From: Verrucomicrobiota bacterium
Lineage (GTDB): Bacteria > Verrucomicrobiota > Verrucomicrobiia > Opitutales > Opitutaceae
NCBI GenBank assembly: GCA_016222805.1
Contig: JACRQG010000009.1
Coordinates: forward strand, 87,006 to 151,005
Direction: 5' to 3'
Length of the DNA: 64,000 nt
The notes below the pieces were generated by a model. The model was not told the origin of the DNA and ran no database searches. It saw only the letters and a list, made by a program, of their open reading frames with translations. Of the stretch, positions 42,873-51,561 are shown in pieces (within the stretch, counting starts at the first letter, position 1; each line of letters begins with the position of its first letter). Both the position numbers and the translations under genes were made by a program.

Positions 42873-44348
42873 CTACGCCAGGATCGCCTTCACCACGTGG
42901 GCCTCCTCCACGCCGGTGAGGCGCACGTTGAGGCCGCGGAACTTGTGAGTGAAGCGGGCGTGGTCGATGCCGAGACAGTGCAGGACGGTGGCGTGCAGAT
43001 CGCGCAAGTGCACCGGATTCTCGGTGATGTTGTAGCAGAAATCATCGGTCGCGCCGTACTCCATTCCGCCCCGGATGCCCCCGCCGGCCAGCCAGACCGT
43101 GAACGCGCGGCCATGGTGGTCGCGGCCCATGCCGGGGTCGCCGAGCTTGCCCTGGCTGAACACCGTGCGGCCAAACTCCGTCGCAAAGAGCACGAGGGTG
43201 TCCGCCAGCAGGCCGCGCTGCTTGAGGTCCTTGATCAACGCCGCCGTCGGCTGGTCGATGTCGCGGCACTGGTTTGGCAGCTGGCGCGCGATCGCGATGT
43301 GCTGATCCCAGCCCCTGTGAAACAGCTGCACGAAACGGACGTTGCGCTCGAGGAGCCGGCGCGCGAGCAGGCAGTTGGCGGCATAGGTGCCGGGCTTGTG
43401 CACCTCGGGGCCATACGCTTCGAGCGTCTCCGCCGACTCGCCGCGGATGTCGGTCAGTTCCGGCACCGACGTCTGCATCCGGAACGCCATCTCATAGGCA
43501 TCGATGCGGGCCACCGTTTCGGGGTCCCCCAACTCGGCCGCGCGGGCGTGATTGAGCGCCGCGAGATCGTCCAGCATCGCCCGACGCTGCGCGCGATCCA
43601 CGCCCGGCGGATTGTTGAGGTAGAGGACGGGGTTGGCGCCCGGGCGCAGGCCCACGCCCTGGTGCGAGGCCGGCAGGAACCCGCTGCCCCACAGGCGTGA
43701 GAAGATGGGCTGGCCGGGATTTTTGCCCGTGCCCTGCGACACCATGGCGATGAAGGCCGGCAGGTTCTGGTTTTCCGAACCCAGGCCATAGCTCGCCCAG
43801 GCACCCATGCTCGCGTAACCGGGCAGCTGGTTCCCGGTGTTCAGGTAGGTGATCGCCGGATCGTGGTTGATGGCCTCGGTGTGCAGGCTCTTCACGAGGC
43901 AGATGTCGTCGGCGATCGTCTGGAGGTTCGGCAGCAGATCGCTGATCCAGGTTCCGTGGGCACCGCAGCGCTTGCCTGGTCGCAGCGGCGGCACCACCGG
44001 ATAGGCACTCTGGTTGCTCGTCATGCCGGTCAGGCGCTGGTTGCCCTTGATCGAGGCGGGAATCTCGAGGCCCGCGTGCCGGTGCAGCATCGGCTTGTCG
44101 TCGAAGAGATCGACGTGGGACAGCCCGCCGCTCTGGAAGAGACACAGCACGCGCTTCGCTTTCGGCGCGAAATGCGGCAGGGCCGCCATGCCGGGAGCGC
44201 GGGTGGAAGCGGCAGCCGCGGAAACGCGGTCCTGCGCCAGCAGGGCGCCAAGGGCGATCCCGCCGATGCCGCGGGCCGACTGCCCGAGAAACGTGCGGCG
44301 GGTGAGGTGGGTGAGGTGGTGGCGAAACTGCGGGTCGAACGGATCCAT
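42873..44348 (-). CDS. DUF1501 family protein
   Basis: A 491-aa protein with a twin-arginine signal (RRTFLGQSARGIGGIALGALL). DUF1501 belongs to the alkaline-phosphatase/sulfatase superfamily fold; conserved stretches here are KRVLCLFQSGGLSHVDLFD, DHHGRAFTVWLAGGGIRGG and FATEFGRT. It is nearly always encoded beside a PSD1 (DUF1549/DUF1553) cytochrome-like protein, as here with the 44446-47628 gene 97 bp upstream. The biochemical role is unknown. Confidence 0.92.
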   Translation of the reverse strand: MDPFDPQFRHHLTHLTRRTFLGQSARGIGGIALGALLAQDRVSAAAASTRAPGMAALPHFAPKAKRVLCLFQSGGLSHVDLFDDKPMLHRHAGLEIPASIKGNQRLTGMTSNQSAYPVVPPLRPGKRCGAHGTWISDLLPNLQTIADDICLVKSLHTEAINHDPAITYLNTGNQLPGYASMGAWASYGLGSENQNLPAFIAMVSQGTGKNPGQPIFSRLWGSGFLPASHQGVGLRPGANPVLYLNNPPGVDRAQRRAMLDDLAALNHARAAELGDPETVARIDAYEMAFRMQTSVPELTDIRGESAETLEAYGPEVHKPGTYAANCLLARRLLERNVRFVQLFHRGWDQHIAIARQLPNQCRDIDQPTAALIKDLKQRGLLADTLVLFATEFGRTVFSQGKLGDPGMGRDHHGRAFTVWLAGGGIRGGMEYGATDDFCYNITENPVHLRDLHATVLHCLGIDHARFTHKFRGLNVRLTGVEEAHVVKAILA

Positions 44349-44445
44349 GGGACAAGACGGAAGTGGGAGGGACGGCGGGTGGGGGATCGGCAGCCGGGGG
44401 CAGGAGGTGAAGCGGAAGCGCAAGACTTCCTTTCTTTCTCCAGGC

Positions 44446-47400
44446 TCAGTTTCTCATTACAAACTCGCTCAGGTTCAGCACCAGCGCAGCCACCTGGGAC
44501 CACGCGGCGTGTTCGGGGGCCGGGACGCGCTCGTCGCGCGGCGATTCTCCCGCGGCGAGGAAGGCCCGCGCCGCGGCCTCATCCCGCGCGTAGCGGGCCC
44601 GTTCACGGATCAGGGCGGCGTGGAGCACCTCCAGTTCCTTCGTTCCCGGCGGTCGCGCCACGCACTCCGCAAACATCCACCGCAGCCGGCTCCGGTCTGC
44701 GTCTCCCACTTTCCCGCTGCCCGCCTCTCCCCGTCTTCCGATCGTCCGCTCCCCCAGCGCGCGGGCGGCCTCGACGAACTGCACGTCGTTGAGCAGCACC
44801 AGGGCCTGCAGGGGGGTGACCGTGTTGCCGCGGGCGACGGTGCAGACTTCGCGGTTCGGGGCATCGAAGGCGGTCAGGTTTGGCGGCGGCGCCGTGCGTT
44901 TCCAATAGGTGTAGAGGGAACGGCGATACAACTTTTCCCCGTGGTCCTGGACAAAGGTCTGGGCCGTGGCCGGCGAACTGCCGTAGTGGCTGACCTCGCG
45001 CCAGAGATCGCCCGGCGCGTACGGATTCACGCTCGGCCCCCCGACGCGCGGCACCAGCAGGCCGCTCACGGCGAGCGCCTGATCCCGAATCAACTCCGCC
45101 GGGAGCCGGAACCGCGGGCCGCGCGCCAGCAGGCGGTTCTGCGGGTCGCGTTCCAGCAGCGAGGGGGACGCCACTGCGCTCTGGCGATACGTCTGGCTGG
45201 TGACGATTCCCCGCACCAGGCGCTTCACATCCCAGCCGCTCTCCCGGAACTCCACCGCCAGCCAGTCGAGCAATTCGGGATGGCTCGGCCACTCGCCTTG
45301 CGACCCGAAATCCGCCGGCGTCGCCACCAGGCCGGTGCCGAAAAACTGCTTCCACAGCCGGTTCACCGCCACCCGGGCGGTCAGCGGATGCTCCGGCATC
45401 ACCACCCACCGGGCGAGCCCGAGGCGATTGGCGGGAACTCCCGCCGGCGGGGGCGGCAGCGCCGCGGGCGTGCCCACCTCGACCCTTTCCCCGGGCTGCG
45501 CGTAATCCCCGCGTCGCAGGATGAAGGTCTCGCGGGGTTTCTCCGCCACCGCCATGACCATGGTGGAAAATGGCTCCGTCAGGGCCGCGAGGCGTTCGCG
45601 GAGGTTGGCCAGCGCCACCCGTTCGCGCTCGAGTTCTCCGGCGTGGCCCGCGCAGTGCGTCCAAAGCCGGGCCACCAGTTCCGCCGTCCGCTGTGCCGGC
45701 GGCACCGCGAGCGCAGCCAGGACATCCGCCGGAAGATCCGTCCCGTCGTCCACCCCGGTGATCGCCGCAACCTCGATCAACCCGGCGATCAAGCCCCGCC
45801 CGGCGCCGAAGTTGAGCTGGACCGTGAGGTGCGGGGTGGCGGCGGGATCCAGGGGCCGCGCCAGCGTGGCGGTGATATGCACCGGACCCTCGGTCGCGAG
45901 GTCGGGCGCCCATCCGGAATCGTTACGCGGATCGAGGCAGCCGGCCGGTGGATTCGCGGGCTCCCACGAGTTCGCGGTCACGCGGGCGATCTTCTCCAGC
46001 TTGTGCAGGTTCACCTGATCGCCGGGCACGGCGTCCACGGAGAGGGCCACGGCCGTGAGCTTGAAGGTGCCCTTGGGCGGCGGCACGGCTGCGGCCGCTT
46101 TCTTCTTCGCCGCCCGGGCGGCGCCTGGCTGGGTCGGGCCGCTCCCCCACCCGCCTCCGGGCAAATCGGGTTCCGGGTGCAGGATGAAACGCAGGCCCGT
46201 GATCGGCGCGGGGGTGCGCGGAAGTTCCGCCAGGATGTCGAAGGCTCCGAGGTCGCCGCCATTGCGGATGCGCACCCGGCCCTCGGCGGTAACCTCGAAA
46301 CCGGCGCCGCGGTTGGGGGTGGAGACCTTGCGGGCCCGCAGCGGGATCACCTGCAGGCCGCGCCCGCGTTCCGCCAACCGCACCTGTTCGCGACGTTCCC
46401 ACGCGGCGAGCACCGCGTCATCGCGGCGCGCCAGCCGTTCCTCCCGGGCGGCGATCTCCGCGCGCAGCGCCGGCACCTCGTCCGTGCGCAGCACCGTGCG
46501 CGCCATCGCCGCCGGTCCGGCGTTGATCCCGGCGTTGCCGTCGAGCCCGCGATCGCCGAGCGAGTTGAAGTACGCGAACAGCTGGTAGTAGTCGCGCATC
46601 GAAATCGGATCGTACTTGTGATCGTGGCACTGGGCGCAGCCGAGCGTCAGCCCGAGCACCGCCTCGCCCAGGGTCTTCACGCGGTCGGCGTTGTAGTTGA
46701 CGAGGTTCTCCTCCGGAATGGTGCCACCCTCGTGGGTGGTCATGTTGTTGCGCTGGAAGCCTGACGCGATCAGGTCGGCTTCGGTGCGCTGCGGCAGGAG
46801 ATCCCCGGCGATCTGCTCCACCAGGAAGCGATCGTAGGGCTTGTTGTCATTGAACGCCTGGATCACCCAGTCGCGCCACAGCCAGTGGTGGCGGCCGCCA
46901 TCGATGGAGAAACCGTTGGTGTCGGCGTACCGGGCGGCGTCGAGCCAGTCGAGCGCCAGCCGTTCGCCAAAGTGGGGGCTGGCGAGAAGACGGGAGACGA
47001 GAATTTCGAGGGCCGCTGGACGATTGGCGATCGCGGCCCGTTCGAAGGCCGCCACCTCCTCGGCGGAGGGAGGCAGGCCCGTGAGGTCGAGCGCCAGGCG
47101 CCGGATCAGCGTGCGCGGATCGGCCTCGGGCGAAGGTGTCAGTCCCTCCGCAGCGAGGCGGGCGTGCACGAAGGCATCGATCGGGTTGGCCAGCTGAGCG
47201 GAGGCGGAGGGCAGTGCCGGACGGCGCGGCGGCACGAACGCCCAGTGCTGCGCGTAGCTCGCCCCCTGCGCAATCCAGGAGCGGATCTTCTCCTTCTGCG
47301 CCGCGTCGAGTCGATGATTCGAATCCAGCGGCGGCATGACCTCGTCCTCGTGCGGGCTGATCAAGCGCTGCCACACTTCACTTCCGGCCGGATCGCCCGG

Positions 47401-47628
47401 CTTGATCGGCACGCGGCCGTCGCGTTCCGCGTACGCCGCCTCGGCGAGATCCAGCCGCAGCTTTCCCTTGCGGGCCTTTTCGTCGAAGCCGTGGCAGGCA
47501 AAGCAGTTCTCCGCCAGGATGGGCTTGATGTCGCGGTTATAGTCCAGCGGCACCGGAGCGGCCGCCGCGCCGCGCAGTGCGAGCGCGACAAAAATGCCAA
47601 GGGGGATGATGGGGCGTGGTCGTGCCAT
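44446..47628 (-). CDS. PSD1/PSCyt (DUF1549-DUF1553) cytochrome-c-domain protein
   Basis: A 1060-aa exported protein. After the signal peptide there is a PSCyt1 haem motif (NCFACH), then DUF1549/PSCyt2 with RLALDLTGLPPSAEEV and a second CXXCH (GCAQCHDHKYDP). The middle region is variable and the C-terminal DUF1553 contains VAVNRLWKQFFGTGLV and PRRLY-type segments (EKLYRRSLYTYWKRT). This layout is a hallmark of Planctomycetes and Verrucomicrobia. It pairs with DUF1501. The function is unproven; a role in extracellular electron transfer or glycan oxidation is speculation. Confidence 0.93.
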   Translation of the reverse strand: MARPRPIIPLGIFVALALRGAAAAPVPLDYNRDIKPILAENCFACHGFDEKARKGKLRLDLAEAAYAERDGRVPIKPGDPAGSEVWQRLISPHEDEVMPPLDSNHRLDAAQKEKIRSWIAQGASYAQHWAFVPPRRPALPSASAQLANPIDAFVHARLAAEGLTPSPEADPRTLIRRLALDLTGLPPSAEEVAAFERAAIANRPAALEILVSRLLASPHFGERLALDWLDAARYADTNGFSIDGGRHHWLWRDWVIQAFNDNKPYDRFLVEQIAGDLLPQRTEADLIASGFQRNNMTTHEGGTIPEENLVNYNADRVKTLGEAVLGLTLGCAQCHDHKYDPISMRDYYQLFAYFNSLGDRGLDGNAGINAGPAAMARTVLRTDEVPALRAEIAAREERLARRDDAVLAAWERREQVRLAERGRGLQVIPLRARKVSTPNRGAGFEVTAEGRVRIRNGGDLGAFDILAELPRTPAPITGLRFILHPEPDLPGGGWGSGPTQPGAARAAKKKAAAAVPPPKGTFKLTAVALSVDAVPGDQVNLHKLEKIARVTANSWEPANPPAGCLDPRNDSGWAPDLATEGPVHITATLARPLDPAATPHLTVQLNFGAGRGLIAGLIEVAAITGVDDGTDLPADVLAALAVPPAQRTAELVARLWTHCAGHAGELERERVALANLRERLAALTEPFSTMVMAVAEKPRETFILRRGDYAQPGERVEVGTPAALPPPPAGVPANRLGLARWVVMPEHPLTARVAVNRLWKQFFGTGLVATPADFGSQGEWPSHPELLDWLAVEFRESGWDVKRLVRGIVTSQTYRQSAVASPSLLERDPQNRLLARGPRFRLPAELIRDQALAVSGLLVPRVGGPSVNPYAPGDLWREVSHYGSSPATAQTFVQDHGEKLYRRSLYTYWKRTAPPPNLTAFDAPNREVCTVARGNTVTPLQALVLLNDVQFVEAARALGERTIGRRGEAGSGKVGDADRSRLRWMFAECVARPPGTKELEVLHAALIRERARYARDEAAARAFLAAGESPRDERVPAPEHAAWSQVAALVLNLSEFVMRN

Positions 47629-47773
47629 CACAGGGGAAGGGGTCGTGGGTGGAGCGTGAACGTGGAGGGACGTCGCGCCCGCGTAAAGCCCGCGCATCGG
47701 CACCTTGGCCGCGAAGGGCGGCGCGTTGGAAACGGAATCGACCCTGGCCCGCGGACCCACCACATTCCGCACT

Positions 47774-48430
47774 ATGCACGCCCTTGCCTGCAGTCTTCGG
47801 AGGCCGTCGTGGGGGTTCGCCCTGGCGGCCTGGCTGTCCACCGCCCCGCTGGCCCTGGCGCACGCGGGCGGAGGTGCCGGCGGTCTCGTCAGCGGCCTGC
47901 AACATCCCTGGTCGGGCTGGGACCACATCGCGGCGATGGTGGCGGTGGGCCTGTGGGGGGCGCAGCTCGGCGCGCCCGCCCTCTGGATGCTGCCGGTCGC
48001 CTTTCCGCTGATCATGGCCTTGGGCGGCATGCTGGGACTGCTCGGCCTTCCCCTGCCGGGCGTGGAAGTGGGGATCGCCTTCTCCGCCCTCCTCCTGGGG
48101 ATCATGGTCGCCGCGCAGGTGAGGCCCCGCCATCCCGCCTGGGCGGCGGTAATCGTCGGTTTCTTCGGTCTGTTTCACGGGCATGCGCACGGCACCGAAC
48201 TACCGGCCGGGGAAAACGGCTTGCTCTACAGCCTGGGCTTCGTGGTCGCCACCGGCGTGCTGCACGGCATCGGGATCGGACTCGGCGAGGTGCGCCGCTG
48301 GTCGCACGGTTCCCGTCTCCTGCGGGCCGCCGGCGCCCTGATCGCCCTCGCAGGTGGGACGTTCCTCTTCGGGGCGCTCCGATCCGGGCCGGACGACGCG
48401 GTCCCGGCCGCGACCGCACCGCGCTCCTGA
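47774..48430 (+). CDS. HupE/UreJ-like membrane protein (probable Ni/Co permease)
   Basis: A 218-aa protein with a signal peptide ending LALAHAGG and six further helices. HPWSGWDHIAAMVAVGLWGAQ and FFGLFHGHAHGTELP are the HupE/UreJ metal-binding signatures. These proteins import nickel, often for urease or hydrogenase. The nearest urease genes are about 34 kb away. It is followed by a related gene 2 bp downstream and faces away from PSD1. Confidence 0.9.
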   Translation: MHALACSLRRPSWGFALAAWLSTAPLALAHAGGGAGGLVSGLQHPWSGWDHIAAMVAVGLWGAQLGAPALWMLPVAFPLIMALGGMLGLLGLPLPGVEVGIAFSALLLGIMVAAQVRPRHPAWAAVIVGFFGLFHGHAHGTELPAGENGLLYSLGFVVATGVLHGIGIGLGEVRRWSHGSRLLRAAGALIALAGGTFLFGALRSGPDDAVPAATAPRS

Positions 48431-48432
48431 TC

Positions 48433-49050
48433 ATGCGGCCCTCGCTTCGCCGGGTGTCGGTCGCCGTCGCGATCGCCGTCGGCCTGCTCGCCACGCGCGC
48501 CGAGGCTCACACGATGGTCTCCCCGGACAGCCCGTTTGCCGGCGGGCTGAAGCACTTCCTCTTCTCGATCGAGGACATCCTGATCGCGATTGCGGCCGGC
48601 ATCTTCGCGGCCGAGCACGGCGGAAAGTTCGCAGTGCGCGGCGTCGCCGTCCTCGCGGCCGCCTGGCTGGCGGGAGGACTCGGCGGCCTGGCGATCGGTT
48701 CGCTTCCGGCCGCCGCCGACCGGGCCGCCGCCGGCACCCTGCTGATCGTCGGCCTGCTGGCGGCCTGGGATCGACGCTTCGGCCCGGGAGTGGTGATGGC
48801 GGTCGTGGCCGTGGCCGGCGGCGTGCACGGCTTGCTCAATGGCGTGGGGATGCAGGCCCCCGGCTTTCGCGCCGGCGTCTTCCAACTGCTCGGCATCGGC
48901 AGCGCGGTCGCCTTCGTGTCGTTTTATCCGACGGTGTTGCTCGAGCTTGTCCAGAAACCCTGGGCGCGCGTGGTGGCTCGCATCCTCGGCAGCTGGATCG
49001 CCGCCACCGGCCTGCTGATGCTGGGCTGGGCGTTCCGCTCCGCGCGATAG
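48433..49050 (+). CDS. Second HupE/UreJ-related membrane protein
   Basis: A 205-aa protein with a signal peptide ending TRAEA, then HTMVSPDSPFAGGLKHFLFSIEDILIAIAAGIFAAEHGGKFAVRGV. The six-helix layout and the conserved His/Asp positions resemble HupE, but the family match is looser than for its neighbour. VVAVAGGVHGLLNGVGM provides another His-Gly-rich helix. It is almost certainly co-transcribed with 47774-48430, and the two may act as a heteromeric metal permease. Confidence 0.75.
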   Translation: MRPSLRRVSVAVAIAVGLLATRAEAHTMVSPDSPFAGGLKHFLFSIEDILIAIAAGIFAAEHGGKFAVRGVAVLAAAWLAGGLGGLAIGSLPAAADRAAAGTLLIVGLLAAWDRRFGPGVVMAVVAVAGGVHGLLNGVGMQAPGFRAGVFQLLGIGSAVAFVSFYPTVLLELVQKPWARVVARILGSWIAATGLLMLGWAFRSAR

Positions 49051-49133
49051 CGGGAGGCCTCGCGGCGGCGATCAGGGCGGTCGCAGGCCGACACCGGATC
49101 CGTGTCATAGTGCTTCCGGCCGCGAGACGGCGC

Positions 49134-49163
49134 TTGCCTCAATTCCTACCAGATGAATATGGA
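49134..49163 (+). promoter_or_regulatory. Candidate sigma-70 promoter and operator of the Rrf2 operon
   Basis: TTGCCT (49134-49139) and TATGGA (49158-49163) are spaced by 18 bp. A dyad ATTC (49142-49145) / GAAT (49155-49158) lies between them and overlaps the -10 box, a plausible autoregulatory site for the Rrf2 protein. The region is noticeably more AT-rich than its surroundings. Confidence 0.4.
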
Positions 49164-49180
49164 TTAAACCCTCCGTCTGC

Positions 49181-49780
49181 GTGAAACTCTCCAAGAAAGG
49201 CGAATACGCCCTCCGCACCCTGATCTACCTCGGCCTCGCGGCCGAGGAGGGGCGTACGCTCGTACGGGTGTCGGAGCTGGCCGGCAACGAGCGCATCCCC
49301 GGGAAATTTCTCGAGCAGATCATGCAGTCCCTCAAGGAAGCGGGAGCGGTGGCCAGCGTGCGGGGGAAGTTCGGCGGTTACCGGCTGGCGAAACCGGCCC
49401 GCGAGATCCGGATCGGCGCGATCGTGCGGTGGATCGACGGCCCCCTCGCGCCCATCGCCTGCGTCAGCCAGACGGCCTACGCCCCGTGTTCCTGCCCCGA
49501 CGAGGATCACTGCGGCCTGCGCATGCTGATGCTCGATGTGCGCAACGCCATCGCCGGCATCCTCGACCGCTACACGCTGGGCGACGTCGTCGACGTCACC
49601 CTTCGCAAGCTGCGCCGGGATGGGGTGACGGCGACGGTCGCCCGCAAATCCCACCCGCGCCCCGCCGGCCGGGCCGCGACACGCGGAAGCGGCCGCGCGG
49701 CCGCCCGCCGATCCCGTCGTCGTCGGCTCGACGTCACCGACGGCGTGATCCATCAACTGTTCGAGGAGTATTCCATCTGA
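49181..49780 (+). CDS. Rrf2-family transcriptional regulator (possible Fe-S sensor)
   Basis: A 199-aa protein from a GTG start. The winged helix MKLSKKGEYALRTLIYLGL, IPGKFLEQIMQSLKEAG and RGKFGGYRLAKP is standard for Rrf2. Four Cys (94, 103, 105, 111) lie in the region that binds a cluster in IscR and RirA. The C-terminus carries an Arg/Ala-rich stretch (ATRGSGRAAARRSRRRR) followed by VTDGVIHQLFEEYSI, absent from typical Rrf2. It stands 6 bp upstream of the SsuA-like gene, so it probably regulates that transporter. Confidence 0.92.
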   Translation: MKLSKKGEYALRTLIYLGLAAEEGRTLVRVSELAGNERIPGKFLEQIMQSLKEAGAVASVRGKFGGYRLAKPAREIRIGAIVRWIDGPLAPIACVSQTAYAPCSCPDEDHCGLRMLMLDVRNAIAGILDRYTLGDVVDVTLRKLRRDGVTATVARKSHPRPAGRAATRGSGRAAARRSRRRRLDVTDGVIHQLFEEYSI

Positions 49781-49786
49781 CCGGTC

Positions 49787-50743
49787 ATGCCCCTGCGCCT
49801 GCTGCTTCTTTTCCTGTTGGGGTCCGCCCTGGCGCCGGCCGCGCCGGTGAAACTCCGGGTCGGTTACTTTCCCAACCTCACGCACGCCCAAGGGCTGATC
49901 GGCAGCCACTCCACGCGCCAGCAGCGCGGCTGGTTCGAACAACGCCTCGGCCGCGACGTGTCGCTCCAGTGGTTTCCGTTCAACGCGGGCCCGAGCGCCA
50001 TGGAGGGCATCCTGGCCGGTTCGATCGACCTCACCTACGTCGGTCCGAATCCCGCGCTCAACGCGTACTTTCGCTCGCAGGGCGAGGAGATCCGCGTGCT
50101 CGCCGGCGCGGCCGAGGGCGGGGCGGCGTTGGTCGTGCCGGGCGACGGCAGGATCAAGCTCCCGTCCGACTTCAAGGGCCGCCGCCTGGCCACGCCGCAG
50201 CTGGGCAACACGCAGGACGTCGCCGCCCGCGCCTGGCTGAAGCAGCAGGGTTTCCGCATCACGCTCACCGGAGGTGACGCCTTCGTGGTGCCGACCGCCA
50301 ACCCGGAGCAGCTGTCGCTGTTCCAACAGGGGCGGCTCGACGGGGTCTGGACGGTCGAGCCCTGGGTCTCCCGCCTGGAGATGGAGGCCCGCGGCAGGAT
50401 CTTCCTCGAACAACCCGAAGCGGTCACCACTGTCCTCGTGGCCAGCGTCCGGTTTCTGAAGGTCCGTCCGGACCTCGCGGCAGCCTTCCGCGCGGCGCAC
50501 GCGGAGCTGACCACCTGGATCAACGAGCACCCCGGGGAGGCGCAGGCCGCGGTCCGGACCGCCCTGGCGGCCGAAACCAAGCGGGATTTGCCCGCCCCGC
50601 TCGTGGCGAGTGCCTGGCGCCGGCTCCATTTCACCGATCGCATCACCCAGGCCCAGTTCGAGCGTCTCGTGGTCGAGGCCCAGAGCGTGGGCTTCCTGCG
50701 CCACGCGCAACCGCTCGATCGGCTCTTCCGCCCCCAGCCATGA
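49787..50743 (+). CDS. ABC transporter substrate-binding protein (sulfonate/nitrate/taurine type)
   Basis: A 318-aa protein with a short signal peptide (about 1-18) and an SsuA/TauA/NrtA-type periplasmic fold: VGYFPNLTHAQGLIG, QWFPFNAGPSAMEGILAGSIDLTYVGPNPALNAY, and LATPQLGNTQDVAARAWLKQQG. The likely substrates are aliphatic sulfonates or related sulfur compounds; nitrate cannot be excluded. Its stop overlaps the start of the ATPase gene (ATGA). Confidence 0.9.
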   Translation: MPLRLLLLFLLGSALAPAAPVKLRVGYFPNLTHAQGLIGSHSTRQQRGWFEQRLGRDVSLQWFPFNAGPSAMEGILAGSIDLTYVGPNPALNAYFRSQGEEIRVLAGAAEGGAALVVPGDGRIKLPSDFKGRRLATPQLGNTQDVAARAWLKQQGFRITLTGGDAFVVPTANPEQLSLFQQGRLDGVWTVEPWVSRLEMEARGRIFLEQPEAVTTVLVASVRFLKVRPDLAAAFRAAHAELTTWINEHPGEAQAAVRTALAAETKRDLPAPLVASAWRRLHFTDRITQAQFERLVVEAQSVGFLRHAQPLDRLFRPQP

Positions 50744-51561
50744 CCCTCGCTTCCGAAACCCAGGCCGCGGCGCCGTCGAAGCTCTCGCTCCGCGGTGTGG
50801 AGAAGCACTTCCGCGTGCGCCGCGGCTCCGTGCAGGCCCTCGACAACATCTCGCTCGAGATCGGCGAGGGCGAGTTCGTCTGCCTGCTCGGCCCGAGCGG
50901 CTGCGGCAAGTCCACGCTCCTCAACATCGTGGCCGGGCTCGAACGCGCGGATGCCGGCCAGGTGCTGTGCGATGGCGCACCGGTGGTCGAGCCGGGCCGG
51001 GACCGCATGGTGATGTTCCAGGAGTCGGCGCTGTTCCCGTGGCTGGACGTCCTCGACAACGTGCTCTTCAGCCTGCGCCTGAAACCCGGCCTCGGCCGCC
51101 GCGAACGCCGCGAGGTGGCGGAGTTCTACCTGCAGCTCGTCGGCCTCGAAAAGTTTCACCACGCCTTCGTGCACGAATTGTCCGGCGGGATGAAGCAGCG
51201 GGTGGCGCTGGCCCGCGCGCTGGCCTCCAACCCGCGCGTCCTGCTCATGGACGAGCCGTTCGCGGCGCTCGATGCACTCACCCGCGAGCAGCTCTACGGC
51301 GACCTCCAGCGGATCTGGCGCGAGCGCCGGAAGACCATCGTCTTCGTGACGCACAACGTCCGCGAAGCCGTCTGCCTCGGGGATCGCGTCGTGCTGCTCT
51401 CGCCCCATCCCGGCCGCATCCAGGAGGAGTTCCAGATCCGCCTGCCGCGCCCCCGCGAAATCAACGACGTCGACGTCGCCCACCATGCGACGCTGATCAC
51501 CGCCGCGCTGCGCGGCTACGGGCGGAGCGGCCCTCCCGCGCCACAGGGAGACGGGATATGA
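50740..51561 (+). CDS. ABC transporter ATP-binding protein (SsuB/TauB type)
   Basis: A 273-aa protein. Walker A GPSGCGKS, Q-loop FQESALFPWLDV, signature LSGGMKQRVALARAL, Walker B LLMDEPFAALD and H-loop FVTHNVREAV mark the sulfonate/nitrate/taurine ATPase group. It overlaps both neighbours by 4 bp, so binding protein, ATPase and permease form one translationally coupled unit. Confidence 0.94.
   Translation: MTLASETQAAAPSKLSLRGVEKHFRVRRGSVQALDNISLEIGEGEFVCLLGPSGCGKSTLLNIVAGLERADAGQVLCDGAPVVEPGRDRMVMFQESALFPWLDVLDNVLFSLRLKPGLGRRERREVAEFYLQLVGLEKFHHAFVHELSGGMKQRVALARALASNPRVLLMDEPFAALDALTREQLYGDLQRIWRERRKTIVFVTHNVREAVCLGDRVVLLSPHPGRIQEEFQIRLPRPREINDVDVAHHATLITAALRGYGRSGPPAPQGDGI

Noticed and set aside
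44014-46764. 916-codon plus-strand frame opposite the DUF1501 and PSD1 genes
   Set aside because: Same shadow effect; it crosses the boundary between two genuine minus-strand genes.
46885-48432. Long upstream extension of the second HupE-like gene
   Set aside because: The extension is antisense to PSD1 and out of frame with the first HupE-like gene; a signal peptide starts at 48433.
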